From positions 19,089,501 to 19,153,500 of the forward strand of contig CM065389.1 in the NCBI GenBank assembly GCA_033060915.1: a stretch of 64,000 nt of DNA, read 5' to 3'. Below the pieces are notes generated by a model. It was not told the origin of the DNA. It did not search any database and saw nothing but the letters and a program-made list of their open reading frames with translations. Positions within the stretch are counted from its first letter, which is position 1; every line of letters starts with the position of its first letter. This stretch comes from Euryodendron excelsum. Lineage: Eukaryota > Streptophyta > Magnoliopsida > Ericales > Pentaphylacaceae. Shown in pieces: positions 10,762-21,757 of this stretch. Both the position numbers and the translations under genes were made by a program.

Positions 10762-10769
10762 TATAAATA
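10762..10769 (+). promoter_or_regulatory. TATA box of LTR C1
   Basis: TATAAATA is followed by CAGAGCCTC and by a leader. The same box with the same flanks appears in C2 (48797) and, on the minus strand, in element A (37949-37956). Confidence 0.8.
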
Positions 10770-11085
10770 CAGAGCCTCGATCAACGTGAAAGGGGTCTAC
10801 AAACTTAACTTAAAAATCACACAATTCAATACATAGAGCTCGAGCACCTCCAAAAACCCTAGCCTCCCTAGGTTTTCTAAACCCTAGCCACTATACACAA
10901 ACCCTAGCCTCCTATACACTCATACACTCCTCTATACACTCATACCCTAACCTTCAACCATCCTTGGAAGACTTGAAGAGCTGCCATCTAAAGCTTGAAG
11001 ACAATCCTTGAAGACTGAAGAAGGAGACCAAGACGAAGACCGAAGACCGAGGACTGCACGGCGCGCAAAATAAACAAGAAACAAG

Positions 11086-11205
11086 GTAGGCTCCCTATTT
11101 AAATTTCCGCATTCCCCCTCTCTCTTCTCTCTCCAACCCACTTGGGTTTTCTCTATTTTAATCCCCCATCTCTTTCCCCCCCTTTCTTTGCATGCTTGAA
11201 ACAAG
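11086..11205 (+). other. Candidate 120-nt leader intron of LTR C1
   Basis: The exon ends GAAACAAG before GTAGGCTCC. The acceptor side reads TTGCATGCTTGAAACAAG, so the two sites carry the same GAAACAAG. TTTTAATCC is the possible branch region, followed by a C/T run and no AG until the acceptor. The position, about 290 nt downstream of the expected start site, is shared by the other copies. Confidence 0.6.
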
Positions 11206-12239
11206 GAGATTCCCGGTCCATGTGTAGGATTGGACTATTGGAGAGTCACCGTGTCAGGGGCTTTCTTATAGTCTAACCAAAGACCACGTGGGTCCGGCCC
11301 CCTTGATTATGTGGTGAAGCCTTAACCTTGTATGTTCACGACCCCAAATTGCATTGTGCATATCATAGTCTTGCATCTTCCAAAAACCGTTTTCAAACTC
11401 GTTTTCAAAACCGTTTTTAAACTTGTTTTTCAAAATTGCATCAAAATCTTCTTTTCAAAAACATGTTTTCAAAATCACAATCCTAGGGTGATTCTAGCTT
11501 TTCCATGGCTAGGGTTGCTTTAGGAAAGTGTTACATTAAAAGGGACCGATACGGTCTATATTTTTAAAATCTTATTGTTTTCAAAACCGCTTTCCTAAAG
11601 TGGTTCTAGCCTTCCTATGGTTAGAATTGCTTTAGGAAAGTGAGATGTGTTTACACCTTCTAAAAATTCTTTTTCCAAATCCCTCTTTCTAAAAATCTCT
11701 TTTTTAATATACTTTCCTAAAACTCTCCTCTCCAAAATGGTTTTCAAAATCTCTTTTTCAAAACTCTCTTCCCTCAAAATTCACTTTCTAAAAACACTCC
11801 TTAAAAATCTTTCTAAAAACTCTCTTCCCAAAATCTTCCTTCTAGAAACTCTTCTCTAGGGTTTTCCTTCTAAAACTTGTTTTCAAAAAACACACCTTCC
11901 AAAACTCCTTCTCTTTAAAATCCTTCTCCAAAAACCCCCTCTTCAAACATACTTTCCAAAAACTCCTCTCTAGGATTTCCTTTCTAGAAAACCTTCGTTT
12001 TCAAAAACACACTTTCCAAAAACTCTTTCCTTAGAGCCCAAACCAAACCCTAGAACCCACAATTAGGAAACCCTAGTTTTCTTTCCAAAAAACACAATTT
12101 TCAAACTTTGCCCTAAACCTAGGTTTCCAAAATCTTTTGTTTTCTACATCAAAACTATACATGTTTTCAAAACCTATTTTCTACGTCGAAACTACAATTT
12201 TCCAAAACTAGGGTTTCTAAAATTTCCCTCTCCAAATTC

Positions 12240-13400
12240 TTGTCAAATCCTATCTTCTCTTTAAGAAACCAAATCCAATCTCCCCGTTTAGGAAACTAGA
12301 TCCCGTCCTCCGTTTTAGGAAACAAAATCCAACCTTTCTCTTTTAGAAACCAAATCCAATCCCTTCCTAATCCAAATCTTTCCTAATTCCAATCCTTCCT
12401 AATCTTCCACTTTCCTAAATCTTAAGTTTCCAAAACTTGAACATAAAAATCTTTCCTAAATTTTTAAAAACTCAACTTTCAAATCTTTCCTAATTCTACC
12501 CTCTTTTCAAATCTTAACTTCTTAAACCTAAGTTTTCAAACCTTTCCTAAACTCAAGCCTTTCCTAATTTCAAGACTTTCTAAAATTTAAACCTAAAAAC
12601 TTTCTAAATCCTAAATTTTCTAAATTTCAAATCTTTCTAAAATTCTAAGCTTCCTAAATTTGAAACTTTCTTAAGTTAAATCTTTCTAAACCCGAATCTT
12701 TCCAAATTCTAAACTTTCCAAAACTTCAAAATCTTTTCAAATCTAAAACTTTTCTAAATTCAAAACTTTCTTAATTCAAGACTTTCTTAAGTTGAAAACT
12801 TTCTTAATTCAAACATTTCCTAAACTGAAAACTTTCCTTTTTTAAACCTTTCCCAAAACGAAACTTTCGTATTTTCAAAACTTCCTTGTTTTCAAAACTT
12901 TCCAAAATCAAAACTTCCCTTTTTCAAACATTTCTAAATTCAAAATTTTCTTAATTCAAAACTTTCCTAATTTCAAAACTTTCTTAATTTCGAAACTTTC
13001 CTAACTCGAAAACTTTCCAAAAATGAAATTTTCCTAATTCGAAAACTTTCCAAAAATGAAACTTTCCTAATTCGAAACTTTCCTAAATCGAGCATTTCCT
13101 AATTCAAACATTTTCTTAAATCCAACCTTTCCTAATCTCCTAAACCTTCCAAGTCAAGTCAAACCTTTCCTAAGTCTCTTTCCTAAGTCTAGGTTTTCTT
13201 AAACCTTCTTATTCCAAAATCAATCTTTTCAAATCAAAGTTCAATCTCTTTCTTAATTTCAACTTCCAATCTCCTTTTCTAATCTCAAATCAAATTCAAT
13301 TTTCAATTCAATTTCTTTCTTCCAATCCAATCTCTCTTTTCAAATCAATCTATTTTCAATCGGACTCTTGTCCAAACTACGATTGACCTGATTCCCCCAA
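12240..13400 (+). repeat. G-depleted degenerate repeat in the LTR leader (C1)
   Basis: Loose repeats of a 12-17 bp unit such as CTTTCCTAATTTCAAAA. In 12361-12660 I count 6 G in 300 bases on the transcribed strand, while C is common. Equivalent stretches lie at 50340-51470 (C2), 22640-23960 and 35690-36960 (element A, reverse strand), 3430-4520 and 58370-59400 (D). No coding sense in any frame. Confidence 0.85.
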
Positions 13401-14218
13401 AGGGATACGTAGGCAACCTCCATAGGTGCGGTCACAATATTTTTTCAAACTTTCAATTCCACCCTCATGGGTGTGGTTTCCAAAATCTTCCCAAATCTCA
13501 AATTCCAATCAATTTTCAAATTCCAATTTCAAAATTTCTATTTTCAAACTCCTATTTTCAATTTTCAAAGTTTCCAATTTCAATTCCATCTTTTCAAATC
13601 TATTTTCAAATCAAATCAATTTCTTTTCAAATCAATTTCTATTTTCCAATTCTTTCATCTTGCACTTGCATATCATGCATCATGCTAAATTAGTTTTCAA
13701 ACATTCTTTTTCAAAGTGAATAGGGTTGAACTATAGTTAATTAAAGACTCTCATAGGTAAATCTAGGGTAGATTGACATGTAGGTACCGAAAGGGCGGGG
13801 TAGGCTGATAGCTTAGTGCGTCTTCCCTACACGTAACCAACCTCCGAACCTAGAATCACTGTTTTCAAAGACCAAAAGGAGTTATTTTTCAAAAAAGGGC
13901 TAAATGTTTTCCAAAGGTTGCCAAACAACCTGTTTTCTTAAAAACCCTCTCTTGAGGAGATGTTTTCAAAATTGTTTTTCAAAAACCCTAAGTGTAGTCT
14001 TCGGATTATTCTTAGTTTTTAGGTGACCTAACTCACCTTAATCAAGTTAGGTGGCGACTCCGAATCTTTTTCAAAAAGCCCTTTATTCAAACCTTTTTTC
14101 AATTCAAACCTAGTCGCACTCATTCTTTTAGGAGGGTGAGTTCTAAGGAGAGAGTACAGCATTTTTCCCGCTTGGGTGAGTATTCCTCGAGTGCGAAAAA
14201 TCTGGGCGCGACAACTGG

Positions 14219-15041
14219 ACGGCACTGGACATGCCGGACCATGTAGGGACGGCTCTGGAAGGTAATCTTACCATTCTAAGGACTTGGTACTTTCTTGAAG
14301 AACGTGTCAGGCCTACTTGGGGCAAAATGGTCATTTTTTACTAGGACGAGCTAGCAGGCGTCGGTGTTGACCAGTCTGGATCTGGTCTGGACTTCTATTT
14401 AAGGAATTGGTGCTGTCTTGGTGGACAGGCTTGAAAGGGTCTTATAGCCTTGAAGGATAAACTTTCTCGAAGGCTGTGCCAGACTGCGACGGTCTTCGTT
14501 CTTGAGTGGTTTGTGCTTTCTCAAAGAACGTGCTGGACTTGGACGGTCTTCCATTCTTAAGGGGTTTGTGCTTTCTCAAAGAATGTGTCGAATTAGCAGA
14601 CATTCTACATTGGCGGGCGAATTGGCATTATAAGTGAATCCCTTTTCCATCTGGGGGATTTAGGTACTTTTTGGAGATAAGTGTGAAAGGGGCTTTACCA
14701 ATTCGAGGAATAAACCTTCTTGGTGATTGTGCCATGCTAGATTGTATGGTCTTACTGTCAATGAGGGATTAACTTTCTCGAATGACGGGATAAATGAATT
14801 TGACTTTGGATTTGAATGGACTTATCGTCTTATGAAAGACGTGCTGGTCTGGATTGGACTGACTAATGCACGAGGGGAATTTTGGTCATTTTACCTCTAG
14901 TGGGCCCAGCAGGCCTGTGAAGCAGTTGACAGATTGGATTGGATCTATGAAGCCGGTTTGGACTTGAGTATGCTTGTGTTGGTTTGGAGGTGCTTCCGGT
15001 CAGGCTGGAGATCGCCAAGTGGCCAAAATGGGGTGCTAACA
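14219..15041 (-). mobile_element. B-minus 3' LTR, U3 5' end part
   Basis: Continues the LTR interrupted at 8895 and ends at TGCTAACA (15041), the minus-strand start TGTTAGCACCCC. With 6210-8895 it makes an LTR of about 3.5 kb. It contains the imperfect U3 units also seen at 5298-6209, in reverse. Confidence 0.88.
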
Positions 15042-15059
15042 GTTGCCCCTCTTTTTCTG
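15042..15059 (-). promoter_or_regulatory. Polypurine tract of B-minus
   Basis: On the minus strand CAGAAAAAGAGGGGCAAC abuts the LTR start TGTTAGCA. This is the plus-strand priming site. The same tract precedes the 3' LTRs of element A and B-plus. Confidence 0.85.
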
Positions 15060-18000
15060 TCTTTGTTTGTCAGAGACAGAAAACGATTAAGTAAGGGCCC
15101 TATTTGGGTCGCAAGGCAATCAGAGGAACCGGAGTTGATGAACTTGGAAATTGGTTTTTTAAGATGATTTTTGAAATGACCTTTTTTTGGACAAAAAGTT
15201 TGGAAAACCTTTGATAGCGTTTTGAAATGGGGTTTTTGAAGGCAAGGCCTGAGAAACTAGACATTTGAATTGGATAGAAACTTTTTGAAGAGAAAAGTTT
15301 TAAAAACTGCGAAATTGATTCAAAATAAACTTTTTGAAGGAAAAAGTTTAGAAAACCTAGAATTGAACTTTTTTTTTTTGCAAGGAGAGAAAGTCCAGGA
15401 AACCTCGTCATTTGATGGGAGATAAAAACTTTTGGAGGAAATGGTTTTTAGAAATTGATAAGATTGATTTTAAACAAAAAATTTTGAAGGAAAAAGTTTG
15501 GAACTGGAATTTGATTTTTTTTGAGATAAATTTGACGGATAAAGTTTAAAACCAAGATTTGAATTTTTTATTTATTGATGTAGATTTGAAATTTTTGAAG
15601 TAAACTTTTGAAGGATAAAATTTGAAACCAGACTTGAATTTTGAGGTAAACTTTTGAAGGATAAAGTTTGAAACCATGAACTTTTTGAGAATGAAAGTTA
15701 AAACCTAAACTTTTTTAGGATAAAAAGTTTTAGAAAATCGAAAATGATTTTAAAACCAACTTTTTAGGGATTAAAAGTTTAAAAAACCGGTTTGATTTTG
15801 AAAATAACTTTTTGAAGATAAAAGTTTAGAAAACCGGAATTGATTTGAAATAGACTTTAAGAAGGAAAGAGTTTAGAAATTGAGATTGATTTGAAACTTG
15901 GACAAAAAATGTAGGAAATTCATCTTGTCTGACAAAACGTATAGAAAATTCGTTTTGACTTGAAACTTGAAATTTTGAAGACAAAATGTATAGAAAATTC
16001 ATTTTGACTAGAAATTTGCACTTTTAAAAACAAAATATATGGAAAATTCATTTTGACTTGAGAATTTTTTTGTTTTTGTTTTTTTTTTTAAGGCAAAACG
16101 TTTAAGAAATTCGCTTTGACTTGACACTTAAACTTTTCGAAGACAAAATGTATAGAAAAGTTACCCCTAATCGACACTCCATTTAGCGGAATGATACTCC
16201 TCTGAGGAAGTCCAAGATTGATGTCTTCTTAAACTGACACTTTGTCTAGCAGAATGATACTCCTCTGGGAAAGTCCAAGGTTGATTAAGGAGGTTAAGGG
16301 TGGGTCATTGCCCCATTCTCTGTTTCTTATCGACCATAGAGGGCAAGATTATGGCTCAAGCTGCCGGGATCAACTCAGTTGGTTGAGGGGAGCAGTTTAT
16401 GAGCAACATAGATAGTTTAATCTCTTATCCAAGAGGGCTGCAGATAGTTTAGGCTCTTATCTAGGAGATGTGTTGGAGACTTTAAGCTTCTGACCTGCCC
16501 TAGTTGGGTTGTACTCTGGATGGCTAGACGCTTATAGATAACGGGATGTTCTGGATAGCTAGATGCTCTGGATAGTTGAATGCTCTAGACGGCTAGATAT
16601 TAAACTTTGTCAGGCTAAGATACGAGGCTGCTAGGCTTGAGGACACCTTGGGACCTGAGAAAGCTTAGGGAGATGCCCATTGAACTTATACCTATCTTAG
16701 TATCTCATTAGCAAATATCAAGATATAACAAAATAATCTTAATAAATGACTTATGACATTTATACTTATCATTTTGCCATGCTGAGTTTAGAAATTTGTT
16801 ACCAATGCAGGTTCTCCACAAGTTGGCACCCCTTGACCCATTTGATGAGGCGTGAGACTTTGTTGTTTCATTAAGACCGTCTTGGATTGCTGATCAGGAG
16901 AATTGATCCTTTTTCTTTTCTCTTATTTATTTTTTATTATTTTATTATTTTCTCTCATTTAAGCTATTTTTGCCACTTGTGCCTATGCGGGTTTTCATAA
17001 ATTTCAGCTCTACCATTGTTGCACGTTAGCGCTCGTTTTCGGGTTTTCATTGCGTCAGTAGTTTTGTATCTTGCCATGACCTTACTCTTTTACCCATAGC
17101 ACCCTGGAGGGTTTTCACTATGTCCTCAGGCCATGCCTTTCCTTGTGGTTTCTCTCGTTGATGCCGATGAAAATGATTCCTTGCCTATTGTTGACTGAAA
17201 TTGTTACTTTGGTTGAAAATTGTTGATGTTGCTTTTGACAAGGGTGCAATGAAACACTTGCTGAGTTGGGATATAAGTTATCTTCTCAGAACTCCTTCTG
17301 CTAGATAGAGCACTTCCCAATGTAACTATCTTACTTTGAAGAGCAATGACAACAATGACCAATTTGAAAGGTCTTTTTTGGACTGCAACGTGAGCTAGGT
17401 GTTGAGTTTTTTAAAGAATAGGACAAAAGGCTCAAACCTACCATTCTACTCAGCTTGAATTCCTGTGATCACGCTTAACAGTTCCATCCTTTTCTTACCC
17501 TTTACTTTTATGACTAATGTTGAGGTCGTTTATTTGATGACTTTGACCTTGGCATTGCTAGATTTCCTCTATTCATTTTCTCCCACTTATCAGGCGAAAA
17601 ACTGTCAGATTGTTCTTATTCGTTTTCTGCCACGTACCTGGCAGAAAACAACATTACTAGAGCAATTGTTTTTTGTGGTTGACATGTAACGCTACCTTCT
17701 TTTTTTCTTTCCCTGCCCCTATGCTATGGCTTTCAACCCATTGTGGGTGGTGATCACCAGGCTGATTATATGATGGAAATGTGACTGGTTCAAGGGGGTT
17801 TTGCAAGAGCTTTGTTTAACTATATGGCAGAGGAATTGAGGGCCTCTCTTTATTTTGATCATTTTCATCATTGCTCTATCAAAGTTTTCAATTACACAAA
17901 GTAGTGCTTTATCAAGCTTGAGTTGATGGGTGCTGGGAAAACTTCCCTGTCCGTCTCTGCCAGAATGACTTTGAGTCTTCACTGTTGGGAGTGAATTTTG

Positions 18001-19149
18001 CTTCTAGCTTTCTGCCAAGTTGGAGATGTATTTTTGGTGACAAAGTCTCCTGTCGAGATTTGATTTTTCTACTGAAGGATCTGGAGATGCGTCTTTGGTT
18101 GTACCGAACATAATAGGTGGCATGTTGTTCTCTAAGAGGCAAGCTTGCTCATACCGCTTTGATGGTTTGAGTTTCCCTGAGGATTTAGAGAGAGGGGATT
18201 CCTTCTTTAACCAGTAGAACTACTTTATTGTAGTAAATCAATAAGGGTGGTGTTGCCCCAGTTGAGACACTGACTGGGACTTTGTGAAAGGGTAGCTGCT
18301 TGTGCCCACCTTTGTGATCTTTTTATCATTTGTATTCTGCTGACTCAATGGCCTGAGCTGTTGTAATTGATTTTAAATTTCTGCTATCATGTGCTATTTT
18401 AGGTTACTGGCGCTATCTGTGACAATCTGTAAAGGACTTCTAGGGAGTCTTTCGACTCAAAAGATGCCAGCCTTCGGGATACCCTGCAAGTTTTATTTTT
18501 CTAGAAAAAAAGATTTTAGCATGACAGAAAAAGCATTTCATGATCAAGAGTCCTTTATTTCAGATTAGCCTATTACACAGTTGATATTCACATGACACTT
18601 CGACAAGCTAAAATCAAGGGTTCCTCCCGTAGGCTTTACCAAGGCCTTCAGGGTCTGAAAATTTGATGGATGGTCCAGTCGACCAACTTCTTGTCCGATG
18701 CTACTAGATTGGCAAGATCTTGAGAAGAGTGAGCCGATAGAAGATGAGGCATGGATTTTCAGTCAATGATTAAGGACAAGATGATGTTTTTTTTTTTTTT
18801 TTTTTTTTGTTTTCGGGAGGATCACCTCGTAACTGTGCCCCTAGTCCCTTCTCAGGTTGGTGCCTTCTGTTGTTGAGGTAGTTGGTGACTTTTTTCCTAA
18901 CTGTCAAGTGACTAGAGGGTTTTGTCATGTCGATGCATAGATGGCAATTGTCAGGACTTGGTGTGGAGGTTGCTGCTTGAGAGGTAACACTTTATTGATA
19001 ATCGGTCAATCCCTTTTGCTCTTTAATGCGCTTATCCTTGTAAGAGTTATGGATTGGATGGGACTATGGAAAGATTATATTGCTTTGGTTGTGCTCTTGG
19101 GCCTGGAAAAAGAAAAAGAAAAGTAAATAGAATTAGTATGTCGAGTTGA

Positions 19150-20200
19150 AGACCTTATGCAATGCATGTCCTATGGAGGTCCCTTCTTCGCAGGAATCTA
19201 GGAATGATGTTGAGTCTATTTTGGAGGTGGGGTGTTGCCCCTATATACATTACAATACCTCTTTGACATGGGCCGGTCGATGTTTCTTTGTTTGGGCAAT
19301 CCCGTCTCCATGAACGAAAAGAGATTTGGGCCTCCCTTGAGATATGGTTCTATACATGTCATGAATCCTTAGGGTTGGGAAACCCTTAGGAGCTTTGGTA
19401 GGTTTGATTAATATGAGATCAGATTGTTCCTTTCTCTTTATAGCTGATGGAAATGCGTTAACTCGAGTTTCTTAAAACTCGTGTCTTTAGAATGGATATT
19501 GATGTATGAAACTCGTGAATATTTGCACAACATAATGACAATAGATAAACAGTTTAGGAAACCCTCTTTTTTGTCCTTGCTTCGTCTTTGGTTTTCTTGG
19601 TACTTAAGAGGTGAGGGGGAGGATAGACAACATAAAACAAATGAGAAGTTAGTGTCTTGGTTTGAAAGTTTGTGTGCAATGCATGCCTTATAGGTGCCCT
19701 ACTTGTCAAGATTTAGGTATGATGCTGAGGCTCATTTTGGAGATAAGGGATTGCCCCTGTATGCAGATACTATACATGTGCCTATTTCATACATCATGTA
19801 CAATCATTCATTCAAGGGAAGTGAAAAAGAGTAATTTTATTTCTTTTGAGATAAAAAGCTGAAATTATATAGATTGGGAGAAGGAAACATTTTTCACGAG
19901 ACTTTCCACCTATCTACCTAAACTACTTTTCGAGTCTTCGGTTTCGCCTCGTTGATATTGGAAGGTCATTGAATGACCTTGTCTCTGGATTACCCCTTGT
20001 CTTGTAGCAACCTTATCTCGATAAGCGAGACGGATTGAAGCCCCTCTTGCGAAATGATTCTTGGATCCATGCCATGACCCTTAGGAATTGGGTAGGCTTA
20101 TGATTCGAGATTGGCTCATGAGCCATTCTCTTAGAGGTTGACCATATGCATGGAATGCAAGTGGCTTGAGTTACTATTGAACTCTTGCCTTGGGATGATT
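19150..20200 (-). repeat. ~520-bp tandem duplication in the B leader
   Basis: The block 'CAATGCATG...AGGTCCC...GGAATCTAGGAATGATG' near 19157 recurs in diverged form near 19678. The same pair is present in B-plus, where 'ATAGGACATGCATT' is found near 45059 and 45575. The duplication therefore predates both insertions and is a trait of the family. Confidence 0.6.
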
Positions 20201-20634
20201 ATATATGCATGAGCAGTTTAATAGTATGAATGACAAGATATTGACAGCAAAACATTCATGTATGTAAGCATAATAACAACATGAGTAAGAAAATTGAAAA
20301 GCAGTCGCTCTTTCCTCCTTGGTTTTTGAAAAATACGTGCCTTAAATCAAGCAGATGTTCGGCTATGCGTGGGTGCTATATGAACATGAGGTTGAGGGCT
20401 ACTAATGCTTCCTAAAAAGCTCAGCTCATAGTTCTTCAAATCTAGGCTCACTCCTCGGGATGGTGCCATTATAGGTTGGTGATCTGAGCAGAGGAACTAT
20501 CTAAAAACCGTTGGTTAGGTGACACATCTGCGTACCACCAAGGTAGAAAGTGGATAAACTAAACAAGGTTACCGGCAAACTTATGGTGAGTAAAAGGGTG
20601 ACTGGACATGACATAGGCCTAACCCTCTAATTGT

Positions 20635-20654
20635 CTCCAACGGAGTCACCAAGC
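20635..20654 (-). promoter_or_regulatory. Primer-binding site of B-minus
   Basis: Minus strand directly after the LTR: GCTTGGTGACTCCGTTGGAG. From memory, Ogre/Tat elements use a TTGGCGACTCC-type site matched to tRNA-Arg; this copy has T for C in the CpG. Followed by the leader block 'AGAGGGTTAGGCCTATGTCA', shared with B-plus. Confidence 0.7.
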
Positions 20655-21757
20655 TGTCGCTCCCCGTTTCCGGATGCCGGGCCCTTCTTCTCTCTTTCTT
20701 GGCCCGATGATGGGAATTTGGTACGGTGTTTTCTCGTTAGAGCTCGTCCTTCTAAAAGGACGAACGCGACGGGGTTTGGATTTTTGAAATGAAATTGATT
20801 AGGATTTTTTGAAAAGGTTTTTGGAGTCGCCACCTAACATATTTAAAGATGTGCTAGGTTTACACCAAGTAAAATCTGAGGGATAAACTTAGGTTTTGAA
20901 AAATATTTTTTTTTTTAAAAACGTCCCCATGAGAGGGTTTTAAAAGGTAGAGTTGCTTGACAACCCTAAAAAAGTTGGAAAGCCCTTTTGAAAATTGACT
21001 CTGGTTTTGGTCTTTGAAATAAAAATTCTTAAGTCTGGGGTTAGTTACATGTAGGGAAGATGTCTTAAGATTATCACCCTACGCCGCCCTTACGGTACCT
21101 ATATGTCTAATCACCTTTTACTCACTTAATTATGACTCATCGGTTACTTATGTTTAATTCTATCGACTTAGAAAACTTTTGAAAATAAAATTTGAAGAAG
21201 AGTTTGAAAGAGGGAGTTGGGTTTGAAAAATAGAATTGGGAATTTGAAAAAGGTTGTGGCTGCACCCTATAAAGGGTTGTTTACGTACCTCCTTAAAGAG
21301 GATTAGGTTAGTCGTAGTTCGAACAAGAGTCCAAAAGAGTTGGAATTTTGAAATGAGTTTCTATTTCTAGAAAGTTTCCTATTCAGGAAAGTTTAAGTTT
21401 GAAAATGTTTCCTTTTTAGAAAAGTTTGACTCAGAAAATGTTTCTTTTTTCAAGAAGATTTGCTTTTTGAAATGTTTCCTTTTCAAGAAGATTGGATTTG
21501 AAAATGTTTCCTTTTTAGGAAGATTGATTTGATTTTGAAAGGTTTCCTTTTCAAGAAGATTGGATTTGACAATGTTTCCATTTCAAGAAAATTGAGATTT
21601 GATTCGATGAGATTTGATTTGATTTGAAAAGATTCAAGTTGATTTGAAAAGATTGGGTTTTGGAAATATTTTATTTTCAGGAAGATTTGATTTGATTTTG
21701 AAAAAGGCAAGTTTGGATTATTTCCAAAATGGAAGGAGTTGATTTGGGCTTTGAACG
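20655..21757 (-). mobile_element. B-minus 5' LTR, 3' end part
   Basis: Starts TGTCGCTCCCCG and matches 6210 onward ('TTTCCGGATGCCGGGCCCTT'). Interrupted at 21757 by element A; continues at 39483. Mostly degenerate GAAAGTTT-type leader sequence. Confidence 0.85.

Larger units (their letters stand above)
8896..14213 (+). mobile_element. Solo LTR C1 (+), 5.3 kb, family A type
   Basis: It runs from TGTAAACACCCC to GGGCGCGACA with perfect ACTGG TSDs and no interior, so it is a solo LTR left by LTR-LTR recombination. In order it contains: a 29-bp minisatellite (9130-9835), four ~157-bp U3 units (9905-10400), a palindrome pair (10648-10709), TATAAATA (10762), a purine-rich leader, a candidate 120-nt intron (11086-11205), about 1 kb of G-depleted degenerate repeat (12240-13400), and the conserved end block with 'AGGTGGCGACTCCGAATC' (14049). 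It is about 0.95 kb longer than C2, mostly from the minisatellite region. Best preserved LTR in the window. Confidence 0.92.
15042..20654 (-). mobile_element. B-minus interior, non-coding
   Basis: 5.6 kb between polypurine tract and PBS. I see no gag or pol domain on either strand. 15100-16140 is degenerate AAAGTTTGAAAA-type sequence; 16140-17300 is unassigned. Around 17428-17452 is the block 'AAGGCTCAAACCTACCATTC', also in element A (near 28000) and, reversed, in B-plus (near 47320). Poly-T lies at 18787-18808. The leader near the 5' LTR contains a ~520-bp tandem duplication. Short plus-strand frames at 17465-17689 and 18941-19126 have counterparts in B-plus, but nothing marks them as genes. 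Confidence 0.7.

Noticed and set aside
13426..13719. Phe/Ser/Asn-rich frames (also 22255-22555, 35363-35620, 51514-51821)
   Set aside because: They fall at the same place in four LTR copies, in the CAAATTTCAAATC-type repeat. Two frames are open together, and composition explains the peptide.
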